Shown here in pieces: positions 54,327 through 64,000 of a stretch of DNA of 64,000 nucleotides. The DNA comes from Cephalotus follicularis. Its lineage: Eukaryota > Streptophyta > Magnoliopsida > Oxalidales > Cephalotaceae. Under the pieces are notes generated by a model. That model was not told where the DNA came from. It made no database searches and saw only the letters and a program-made list of their open reading frames with translations. The position numbers were made by a program, and so were the translations under genes. Every line of letters starts with the position of its first letter. Within the stretch, counting starts at the first letter, position 1. The DNA lies in NCBI GenBank assembly GCA_001972305.1, contig BDDD01001647.1, positions 126,936-190,935 on the forward strand, written 5' to 3'.

Positions 54327-57300
54327 TGTAACGCTCGAGATTTTCGTCCGATGTGATGTGGCAATTCCCTTTTGTAAATTATCACAAAATAGTGAGAATC
54401 GGTGATTTTCCCTTTTTATAATGTTGTTTTTGGAGTAAGCACTATCAAAGGAATGTTGAAATATTTCGTTTGAGTAATATAGTAGGAATTTGGGCCAAAA
54501 CGTTGACGCATAAGCTAAAGCGTCGACGCTATATTAGCTGAAACGCGCGTTTAACTTAAACGCATAAGCGTCGACGCTATAGATAAGTGTAGACGCCAAT
54601 AGAACAAAGCACGAAAAGCACTGACGCTTATAGTTAAGCGTCGACGCTTTGAGTCGTATATCAGACACCTTTGAAAAGACAGGAAACGTGTCGCATGGAG
54701 GTGGAAAATACCACTCTTCAGGCAGCTTCACATGCAGTTTATGACGTGTTGAGCATGCCTTATGATTCCCTGACTCGCCAGGAGAAAAAGGATTGAAGAG
54801 AGAAGACATGTGAGGGTGCATGCAAGAGTGGAAGAGGAGAGATGACACCTGGTACGCCATGCAACCAGGTGTGAGGGAAATGAAGTCTATGGATGCATGC
54901 AGAGCAAAAACAAATATGTCACATGCATAAAAGCTATTGTCTTCATCTATACCACTCACTTGCTAGAGAGAAAGAATCGAAAGAGAGAAACACGAAGAGA
55001 GATAAGACATCAGGGAGTGGAAGTAAGAGGAAGAGCATCTTCCTCCATTGTTGAGCCAAGAGAGAGCTTGGGACTTGGACAGAAGCTGCTGGCTCAAACT
55101 GGGAGCAACCAAACCGAACCTGGGAGCTCAAAGTTACTAGATTGAGGTCTAAAAGAAGTGGACTTTTGGCTTCTAACTTGAAGCCAAAGGTAGGAGAACT
55201 ATACCTGCAAATTTGAGTTGAATGTTAATGTTTGTTCAATGATGATATGCATGAATTACATGACTGTTTTGGACTGATTTTGGCTACTGGATTGATGCTT
55301 TGATATACTGGATATGTAATCTGTTATTGCATGTTGATTTCTGGATGTATATCAAACTGGTTTGCATGATTATTGAGTTTTAATCCTATTGATTATGTTG
55401 GACGAAAGAGACAACAATTATGGGCACGTAACCGTCGACGCTCACGAAGTAAGCGTCGACTCTTTGGACTGTAAAACGTGAAGTACTGGCGCTTAAGGTT
55501 CCACACCTTAGGTGTTGATGCCATGGTTCGTAATATGGGTTGTGGATTAAAGGTTTGATGCTATGGGTGTGGTGAGTGTTGAACCTGCCATGCATGCTAC
55601 TGTTTGAGCTTAACCTGAACTAGGTTGCGTGTGCTGATGTATTGATCCTACTGGTTTATGTTGAACGAAAGAGACGAAATTCTGATATCGAAACCGTCTA
55701 CGCTCACAAAGCAAGCGTCGACGCTTTGGACTATAAAACATGGAATTATTACTGAATGTGTGTTAAACGTCGACGCTAAGGTAGAGCATTGACGCCATGG
55801 TTCTTTCACGTGAGTATGGACGTGTTGCACGCCGACGTTTAAGGTTCCTACCTTAAAGCGTCGACACCTGGAGTCAAGCGTTGGCGCCAGGGTTCCATAC
55901 CTTGAGCGTCGACGCGTATGAGTTGAACATCAACGCTTAATGGCTATTGGAAAGCGTTGACGCTAAGTGTTGAGCGTCGATGCTTAGAGGACATAAGCAT
56001 CGATGCCTTGAGGTTAAACGTCGACGCTTTGACACATTGTTTTGAGTATTTTCGCGTAAATGACGTACGATAACCCCAAGTTAAGCCTAGATATTTTTGA
56101 GCATATGATTACATTACGTTTGAACTGTTGATTGTACCGCGAATTGCGATGTGACTGGTTTCTAAATGTGTCTTAGAAATACATGTATGATTTTGAATAA
56201 ATCATTATCTTGTACGAAAATGTATATTTTTTAAATGACTGGGGAGTATTCCCAACGTTTGCTAACTGTTTAAAAGTTATATACGAAGAAAATGTATAAT
56301 TGACTAAATGTGTATTTTCGAATACCTGGGGAAGTATTTCCAACGCTTGTGAACTGTTTATGAGTTTCTTTACACAAAGAAAATGTATTGTTTCAAGTGT
56401 TTATATTTTAAACGACTTGGGAAATGAATCGTTATATATGTTGACAAATATATATGTTTCAAGTGTTATTACTTGAGTGAATTGTTGTATGTGATTGCTA
56501 TCGTTGCCGCTAGTGAGGTAGTGTTGGTACTTAGCCGTTGTGCTAATATCGTAGTGTTACCGTTAGCGGGCTAGTGTTGGTACTTGGCCGCCGTGCTAGT
56601 ATCGTTTAGTGTGTCCTGAGTGTTGTTACTTGCCGCCGCACTAGTAATGGGGGCATTGTTTGTGCTGAGTGTATTGGATTGTTTGTCCGCTGTGACATGC
56701 CTGAGTGTACTGAATTGTTGTCCATTGTGACGTGCTGCTTGTATTGCCTGGTCCTGTGCGGATCTTACTGTTTATTGTGTTGGTGTAGCTCTAGCGGGTT
56801 ACACTTGTACTGCGAATATACATATAGATATGTATATATATGTGTATACTGTTATACGTACTGTACTACATCACTGTGCATTCATTACATGACATGCATT
56901 AATGTTGATCCCGAACTGCATTTATACTTTCTCTACTTATCCGAGTGAGGATAAAGACTAACCCCTACAATTTTGGATTGATGGAGTGGATCGAATATGG
57001 ACCAGCATGTTGTATTCTTCTGGTTTTTGTTGAACTGGTTCGGTATTAAATGGTGGTTGTATACCGTACTTTTGGTTTACATATCTTATGTCATTGATGG
57101 ATAATGTTTGATCACGCTCCGTCTTCTGGGCAGTTAACAATGGAGTATGGTACTCGTTTAAGTATTGTGGTAACATGTAGTATGGAATACATGTTACGTT
57201 GTTATTTGACTTACTTCATATTGCTTCCGCAAGATGTTATTGTTATGGAAAGTTTTAATTTTATGGTGTTTTTGCATAAGCTGAATATACTGTGTTAATT

Positions 57301-57374
57301 ACCGCCACTTAAGTGTTGTTTTTGAAAACGTGGTGTGTTCGTCGAACGAGGGGGCTTTAGTTTCGAAGCGAACT
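54327..57374 (+). mobile_element. LTR-like block, Tekay/Del-type, with palindromic minirepeats, fossil
   Basis: The block starts TGTAACGCTCGAG and its right portion, with gagtgaggataaagactaac near 56944 and gttcgtcgaacgagggggc near 57337, matches the general plan of plant Tekay/Del solo LTRs. About 3 kb long, it contains no gag or pol. Between 54.5 and 56.0 kb it carries many copies of the palindrome AGCGTCGACGCT. The right edge is uncertain and a clean TG/CA end with a 5-bp duplication was not found; TATAATG on both sides (54319-54325 and about 57384-57390) is a weak alternative. It is treated as a broken solo LTR. Confidence 0.55.
54519..56025. repeat. dispersed array of the palindrome AGCGTCGACGCT
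   Basis: Exact copies lie at 54519-54530, 54567-54578, 54637-54648 and 55714-55725. More than a dozen near copies (for example ACCGTCGACGCT, AACGTCGACGCT, AGCGTCGATGCT) lie mainly at 55430-55460 and 55700-56025. Spacing is irregular. The word is its own reverse complement and is rich in CpG in an AT-rich setting. Confidence 0.9.
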
Positions 57375-57639
57375 ACACCTACTATTATAATGGATGTGGT
57401 AATATATTTTAAATGATGTGGACTCAAATGATCCATCTAATAAGGTATACAAAAATATATAGCGGTATGTCGAATACCCAAAAAATCAAAAAAAAATCAT
57501 CTATTTTATAAATCTAACTGTTATATTTGATGTTACTGATATGTACATCATATTTTTTAATTTTTAAGTTAATTAAACATTAATAATTACTTCAAATACA
57601 TAAATTAAATTTTAACCGTATAAAAAATTGATACCTTAA

Positions 57640-57681
57640 AAGTGAAAAAAAACAAAAAAACAAAAAAACAAAAAAACAAAA
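57640..57681 (+). repeat. (A)nC simple repeat
   Basis: A run of seven- to eight-base units, mostly A with one C, lies between the right arm of the long-inverted-repeat element and an exon-like orphan segment. Confidence 0.85.
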
Positions 57682-57699
57682 CAAACAAAGCGCCTGATG

Positions 57700-58200
57700 C
57701 TTTAGAATATGGCGCTCGCACTCATCCCATTTCTATTTAAATCTCTAATCCTATATAAATTGTAAAGGTTTTGCTTATTTTTCATGAATGAAACTTAAAG
57801 ACTTGGCTTAATGGACTTACGATCCAATCGAAGAGATCATATCTCTTTTTCTGATTTACCCAATTTTATTAAAATAGAGCCTAATGCTAGGTTCTATTAA
57901 TTTGGTCGAACCCATGGAGAATCCTCGGCAGCTTTTGATGATCGCAATTGACAATGGTGGCGTCGATAAGTGACTGCGCAAACAATTATCCGCCCTCGTT
58001 GGCACAGGCACTTATATCCAAGAAGTTCTCATTCAATCAGGTTTCTATTTCGCCATCTATTATAATCATCGTAGATCCGATCCCAACACGACGCTCTCAT
58101 CAACTTCAAAACTTCACCTATGAATGTGGTAACAGAATTGAAAAGACTGAGCTATTCAGGGGAGCTAGTACCTTAAAACAATTATACCTTGTATAATTTA
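57700..58200 (+). other. exon-like orphan segment
   Basis: The segment has a TATA-like cctatataaattg at 57751-57763 and an ATG at 57912. A second frame from 57948 (MTMVASISDCANNYPPSLAQ...) remains open to 58196 and passes a plausible donor (caatcaggtttct near 58035). The composition is gene-like, but I recognise no product and see no continuing exons. The 23 bases from 58141 (aaaagactgagctattcagg and three more) occur again at 63569, in an intron of the tRNase Z gene. This could be a captured or duplicated gene fragment. Confidence 0.35.
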
Positions 58201-58361
58201 TTCATTGGGCTTAATTGAAAAACCTTAACCAGTACCTTAAAACATTTATTACCAAAACCTTAAATAATTAAACCCCCAAAAAACACATAAAATACAATCC
58301 CCCTTTCCAGTTGCTTAGGAAAGGAAAATAAACAAAATCGCTTGACATTCAATTTTAAAAA

Positions 58362-59630
58362 GGTAAATTACACAAAAACACCTGAGTTTTATCTCTGTTG
58401 ACACTACCTGAAGATTTAAAACAAAAACTTTGACATTTATGATGCTGTTTGGTAGACAGTTAGACACATACCGTTAAATCTTCTGTTAGTCGATCCGTTA
58501 GTTTTACACCGCCACGTCAGCATTATATTAATAACATTTTGTTAATACCAAAAATATCCCCTTCAGATCTCTCTCTTAAAACACACACTTATTTACCGGA
58601 TTGGGCATGACAAAAGGAGATAGCAGCCGACGGAGCTATGGGGAGAGATGGGACAGGGGGGGCTGGCGGCAGGAGCAAGAGCGCCTACCACTGGAGAGGG
58701 GAAAAGTGGGCTTCGTCGCTCTCTCTGGTTTCAATTGCTTTCTCACATGTTCTTTCATCTCACGGATTCTCTCTATCTTGGTGTTTTTGTCTTGCGCCTA
58801 TGAGTTTGTGTTATTGACAACAGAAGCTATGGTTTGGATTGTTCTGTTTAGGGTGTTATGCTTATGAGGTGGTGGATATGGGGCTGTGTTTCTATTAAAG
58901 GCAGGGGATGAATGGTTGTTTATTATCGCTTGGTCGCGGTGGGCTATGATGGAGTGGCAGTAGAATGGTATCGGTAGCTGGCTCTGTTTTTGTATTCTCC
59001 AGTTCGTTGTTTGAGGAGAAGGTAGTGGTTGTTTGTTTGTGAGGCTGTTGTTTGTGGGAACTATGGCGTTGTGAGCTTGGTCTTGTTTTCTCTTCTCTTT
59101 TTTTCAATTACAATTGTTTGTGAATTTATTTTTCATTAATTTGATTGTGGTTATGTGTTTGATTTTGTGTTTATGGGGGTAAGGCTGCGTTGTGAGTGTT
59201 TGATGATGATAGTTGGTGTGTCTTTGTGTTCATAGCTTTATTGCAGATTGTTCATTGGTGTGCAGTAACGTTGGCAACTAAACAGCTGCACAGTATATAA
59301 CGCACACAAATTCCACAACAAACAAGAAGAAAAGTTTATGAGTACTTACTATTGTCAAAGGAACAAAACGAATGACATGGGTTTAACTAGAGAAGACACC
59401 TACTACTTTGCTAGAAAGTGATGAGAGTAAGGGATGGAACAAACAATATTGTATTTCGCTAGAAAGGAACAGCAGTATTGTATTGTCAACGATGACTGAT
59501 AAGGATAGTATTGTACTTTGCAATTTCTGTTAAGAACGTTAATAATGAGGTGTGACTTTGTCATTTTATAATCTTCAGGTGTTAAAGTGTCAACGGATGT
59601 AAAACTAAGATGTTTTTATTTAATTTACCC
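58362..59630 (+). mobile_element. non-autonomous Mutator-like transposon, copy 2 (1269 bp)
   Basis: The ends are AGGTAAATTACACAAAAACA and TTTAATTTACCC, matching copy 1, with a perfect 9-bp duplication ATTTTAAAA (58353-58361 and 59631-59639). Both copies share about 200 bp at the left end, a segment with ggagatagcagccg and ctggcggcaggagcaagagc, and the right 100 bp with gatgactgataaggat. The middle (about 58720-59450) differs from copy 1 and is G/T-rich with gene-like composition, so the cargo differs between copies. No transposase is present. The right end lies 137 bp from the tRNase Z stop codon. Confidence 0.9.
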
Positions 59631-59767
59631 ATTTTAAAATTAACATGAGAGCTTCACATATTGCAAAGAACATGTAAACTGGAAAATGAATGGTACAATA
59701 AAAAGAATGTTGCAAAATTACTGAATCATAGAAGCAGAACAAACCAAAAGAATAAATTTTCTATACA

Positions 59768-62700
59768 TTACGGGGCACTTAAAGAACTTAAGATGTCACC
59801 GACAATATCATCCGATTCATCGTCTTCAATCATCTCGTTTCTAAAAAGCAATTTAATATATGGAAGGATTTTAGGAAGCACAGGCAAATCTGCTATGTTA
59901 ATACTCATCATGTCAAAAGCAATGCATGTTTTATGCATGTGTTTTTCGTCGAAGACGGGAACTTTCGGGTATCTTTGGCTGAAATGGGTGAGGATGATTC
60001 GATACGCACCAACTTTGTCCCCCACTTCTATGGCTTCCTTAGTGGTGCTGTGGTTTTTTGCTATGGCCTGTTCCATCAAGCCATCCTCAAAGGTAGCCTG
60101 CATCATGACCATGAAGCAAGTTTAATGTCATCATTTTAGAACAAAATCCCAATAACCAGTAGCAATATAAGCATGCAGAAGACAAATCAATTTACAGCAA
60201 ACAAAGCTGAATGCCTAGATATATGTAACAACATTTACTAAGAATTTATGCTTTAAAATGTTCTCTGTTCTGGTAACAAAATCTGAGATTCTCACAATCA
60301 AGAATCTTACATGTTACTAAATTCACTAAAATGGAAAGTTAATACTTGAAAATTTCTCTCTAGTTGAAAGAACAGAACTTAAAATTCGGTCTTTCCCAAA
60401 ATTAGACATCTAGTATTACTTTTTTTCTTTTAGACATCTACTATGGCAAATTGTAGATTTTGGGGGGAAATGGATTCCAGAGAATCATAATGACAAACAT
60501 CTATAAATAAACTATATAATTAACTTACCTCGTGTATAAGGACAGTTGCTCCAATAGACGCTTTTTGCAGTTCCTGGCAAGGCCTAGTGTCACCAGAGTA
60601 TACAATCTTCCATCCAGGTATGACTTTTCCAGTACTATTAAGTCTCTCTGCAGCCTTCAAGACAACACCAAATGCTTGAGGACAATGCACAACAGGAAAA
60701 CTAACCAAAGCTTCTAACCCTGCTACACTAAGAACTTTCTTCAAGCGCTTTATAAGCGGAAAAGCCGCACTATTGTCAACGTGACCGCCGGGTCTCTTCC
60801 AATAGCTCTGCATAGGGCTTCCTCCAGCAAACAACATTGAGTCAGTATTCTGTGAATTTTTTTTGTTCACATTAATTGGACTATCCGGAGAAGAGTGATT
60901 CTCATTTGTATCAAGATTGCCCTCAAAAGCATCCCATGAAGTTTCTGTAGTGTTCCTACAATCCAGGAACTGCATATCTAGATCTTCAAGTCTCTGATAT
61001 GCATCTAAAAATCTCTTAAGCTGACTTGGCCCTACAACAAACAATGGTTCGTGAGGGACCCCCTTTAACAAATCACGTCGCAAAGCAAGAATTCTTGCCA
61101 AACCGCTGTGGTGATCGGCATGAATGTGAGATATCCAAATACAATTCAGATTTCTTACAGCATTGTCGGCACCCAATACACCATATCTGTTGTCAAGGTA
61201 AGCCAACCATCACATGTTAAAGGAAATAGAAATCGGCGAAAGAAGTAGCATGTAATAAAAGATTTGTATATTGTATACCTTCTTTTCAGTTGTCCTAAGG
61301 TTCCTTCCCCACAATCCAGGAACAAACTTCCTTTTGAGAAAAGATTTACATAGATAGAACTGACATTCCGATATTTAGAAGGCTGAGATGAACCAGTCCC
61401 CAAAAGAACAATTTCCATATCATCCCTAGTTATGTTTTCCAAACAACTAGGGAGAGTGTTTAGATCCAACCATGGTTCTTCAACCATAACTTCATTATCT
61501 TGCAAATAAGTCATATCCTCTTTTGCTTCCATACTGCCGTGCCAGAACTGGCTAACATGTTGGGCAGCATCTACAATCTCTGGAATTTCTGAAAGTAGAT
61601 CATCACTTACTTCTGAGGAAGTAATGACACTTGGAATAAGAGATCTATCCAGTCCAAAATGAGCATGAGGACGCAAAGTGAACTGCTCAAATAATTGACA
61701 AGGCACCAAATATCTTAGGACTTGTCAAAAGTAATTGTTGGCAATGTCAGAGAAGAACCATGCATGCCGAAGATTAAGATAATGACCAAGAAAGAACAGC
61801 AAACAAGATTCAATCAAGAGCACGTGTCATTGCTTGGCTTTGAAGAATAAGATCACGATATTACGGCTCTATATTTCACTTAAAATTAGCTGGGGGCAGA
61901 AATTCGCTATAAATTCTTATAACAGTCAGGTGATGTCTACAAAAGCTTGATGCCAGAATTTATGAAAGAAGTGAGCGTTAATGAAGTTTGGGAATATATA
62001 AGAAAACTACTGTTTCTATAACTGTTTATCAAGGAAAATAACAGGGTATATACTATTAAACAACAAGGAACTGAAGGGAATCACCTTCATTAAAAATTCA
62101 TAAGAAAACGTATTTTTAAGCAAAGAACCAAATAAGAAAGTATATTATTGAGCATAGGAGAAATGGATAGATTAGCAGTTTCGAACATTAAGAAACAGAA
62201 TTTAGACCAATAAAAACTGTCCATACCTTTAGGAGATTTTCAGCTGAAATGCTTTCGCAAAGTTTCGGATTAGAACCCTGGTAAAAGGAAGGGAAAGGAA
62301 CTGCTTATTTCCCCTTAGCATTTTCAATAAAAACTATCAGTCCTAAGAGTCCAATACGTCATTTCAGGACATCAAAACAAACCTCGCCTGAAGCATTACA
62401 GTCTGCTGCTGGGTAATTAAGGTGCTGAAGAGGCCAAAAGCCTGGAGCTGGGAAGAACTGAGGACACAAGTAATTAAGTCGTGCCGAAATTCTTGCACTG
62501 GATTTTAAAATTGGAATTTCCACATTTTTCCTGCAAATAGCATGAATACCCAAAAGGGGTCATCAATCCAGGCGACCAGGAAAACTCCACAATTGCTTTC
62601 AGAAAAGCATTTTCAATAAATGTGACTCACATTTCATGTCCAGCCATGATATGTTGAGCTGAACCAAATTTCTTCATCCATTTCTGATAACTAAGAGTGC

Positions 62701-64000
62701 TTGTGACAACAGTGGGGCTCAAATGAATGATACAATTTACAGTCTTAGCACTCTCTGGTGGTTTACCTGAATCTGCATAATAACTACTGAGAGATGCAAC
62801 GGACAATAATTCCTCTACATGAGATTCTGTTGGGCAGTCAACAAGGAATACTATAGGACCAGGAACAGAAGGCCCCATCACATCACTCGGATTAACCTAA
62901 TCAGTAGGGCAAAAAAATTTCGAGGTTAAAACATAGAAAGAGACAAATTCATAGTAAAGAGCAAATTGAGAACAATAAAATTATCCCTTACTAAGCATTT
63001 ACTCGAAACCCACCATGATATCTTGATAGTCTGACTTCACTGATTTCCCAGATTGCAATTGACTATACTTTGGCCCAGCTCTTAGACCAAGGGCCACAGC
63101 TTTTTTTGGGTCAAATTTCCCCTTAACTTCAGCCAATTCACAAACATATATCACAGACATTTCACCAGGCTTTACTGCTGAACCGTCCAAGCTTCTTGGC
63201 CATAGGATAATTGCTGATATTGTGACAACCTCATCGTCAACAAGAACAATGGGATCTGTAAACTTACTTGCATCAGAAACAGCAGCAGCATCAAAAGAGG
63301 GAGCTGGCCCGAAGCCCCGTGTGTGAACCATGGCAGCGTGTGGAATGAAAGACCTCATCGCATCTACTAGATACTTGAGATCTGAAGGACCCCACACGTT
63401 GACCTTCGAAAACAATAAGTTGTTAATTTAATATAACAGGTAGCACCACGCAACCAAAGAGAAATTAGGAGAAAGAAAGGAAGTTATATATTAAGTCAAT
63501 CTGATACTCACAGACATTCCTTCTTCTCCCATGCCAGCCAAAGTCAACAGCAGACCTGTGAGGCAATAAAAAGACTGAGCTATTCAGGGGAACTAACAAC
63601 CATCTCTACTGCTAACTAGTCCTGAAGTATCTGTAGAATACTGATGCATAATGAATGGAAGAGAAGACTACTGCATCTAGCTTCTTCACATGCCTGTATG
63701 TAATTTTTTTTAAAATAAAAGTTTATTAGAGAAATAAATAAATAAATAACAAGGGGGAGACTTCAATCCAAAACACCTAAAGAATAGGCTCATATGAGAA
63801 TTGTTTTTTCACAATGACAGTGATATAAGAGTCTAACCTCCAAGGGACCCAACAAACGTATCATTTAGCAGAGGGTAAAGGGGGTTTAGACTTTGAGTGA
63901 GACTTGGAGTAAGTCATTGTAACCATTCTTTCTTGTGGGACAGAAGTATATTATATCATTATTGCTAATTGAGACACTAACCTGGAAGTCCACCTGCTGT
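59768..64000 (-). CDS. TRZ4: long-form tRNase Z (TRZ4-like), 5' end beyond the window
   Basis: Nine exons are visible on the minus strand: 64000-63982 (partial), 63555-63512, 63403-63014, 62896-62631, 62530-62383, 62277-62227, 61682-61279, 61186-60529 and 60097-59768. They give about 769 C-terminal residues; roughly 170 N-terminal residues should lie outside. Diagnostic motifs in order are [10 protein letters not shown] and NVWGPSDL of the N-half, then in the catalytic half [12 protein letters not shown] (PxKxRN loop), [11 protein letters not shown], the metal site [10 protein letters not shown] (near 61106-61135), [23 protein letters not shown] and NHSTTKEA. The enzyme cuts the 3' trailer from pre-tRNAs. 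Long plant forms act in the nucleus and/or mitochondria; Arabidopsis TRZ4 (At3g16260) is mitochondrial and is the likely ortholog from gene order. All catalytic residues look intact. Confidence 0.95.

Larger units (their letters stand above)
53799..57622. mobile_element. long-inverted-repeat DNA element split by an LTR-like insertion
   Basis: The left arm begins ggttaaaatttaatttgta at 53800. The reverse complement of the right end (57430-57620) begins cggttaaaatttaattta. The two run parallel for more than 130 bp, sharing ttaacttaaaaatt-like text, catcaaat and aacagttagatttac. It carries no gene. Without the insertion at about 54327-57370 it would be roughly 780 bp. A similar arm text occurs in the foldback element near 43.4 kb. 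No target duplication was fixed. Confidence 0.65.

Noticed and set aside
58601-58867. 88-codon frame in the Mutator-like copy 2
   Set aside because: It overlaps the shared non-coding module and shows no domain; it may be captured DNA but not a supportable gene.

Overview
The window is nuclear DNA from a flowering plant, most likely a dicot. Genes have many short GT-AG introns, intergenic DNA is very AT-rich, a nuclear tRNA-Arg is present, and plant-specific families occur (inactive plastid FtsH, phytocyanin-like ENODL, CHX exchanger, DREB-type ERF). The spaces between genes are filled with plant LTR and MITE-type elements. The species cannot be named from the sequence.

Six protein-coding genes are well supported and a seventh is unfamiliar but clear. 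On the + strand: an FTSHi2-type inactive plastid FtsH AAA protein (765-5842, 11 exons) and an early-nodulin-like phytocyanin (7235-8193, 2 exons). On the - strand: a CHX-type cation/H+ exchanger (8764-11279, 3 exons), a tRNA-Arg(UCU) (18288-18360), a DREB A-4 type AP2/ERF factor (26118-26843, no intron), a seven-transmembrane protein built from nine exons (38548-41917), an ENTH/VHS trafficking protein of the MTV1/tepsin type (48148-51428, 5 exons), and a long-form tRNase Z that runs off the right edge (59768-64000, 9 exons seen).

The order tRNase Z4 - MTV1 - DREB A-4 ERF - FTSHi2 is, from memory, that of Arabidopsis At3g16260-At3g16290. The window therefore looks like an ancestral microsyntenic block. 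It has been stretched by extra genes (ENODL, CHX, 7TM) and roughly 30 kb of repeats between ERF, MTV1 and tRNase Z. The genes do not form one pathway: they serve plastid import and division, the cell wall/membrane surface, ion homeostasis, transcription, TGN-to-vacuole traffic and tRNA 3' processing.

The repeat content is the most distinctive part. It includes: (i) a 450-bp solo LTR with a perfect 5-bp target duplication at 29799-30248; (ii) a Tat-lineage Ty3/gypsy remnant at about 31.1-36.76 kb carrying an antisense coding block, split by a 2.42-kb solo LTR that has its own perfect 5-bp duplication; (iii) two copies, at 44913-46185 and 58362-59630, of a non-autonomous Mutator-like transposon, each with a perfect 9-bp target duplication and gene-like GC-rich cargo, one of them nested in a hAT-like element; (iv) a long-inverted-repeat element at about 53.8-57.6 kb interrupted by an LTR-like block with many copies of a 12-bp palindrome. 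These layers of insertion explain most of the non-genic sequence. I found no CRISPR, origin or bacterial-type operon. The strongest candidates for something undescribed are the palindrome-studded LTR-like block, the Mutator-like pair, and an exon-like orphan near 57.9-58.2 kb that shares a 23-base word with a tRNase Z intron.
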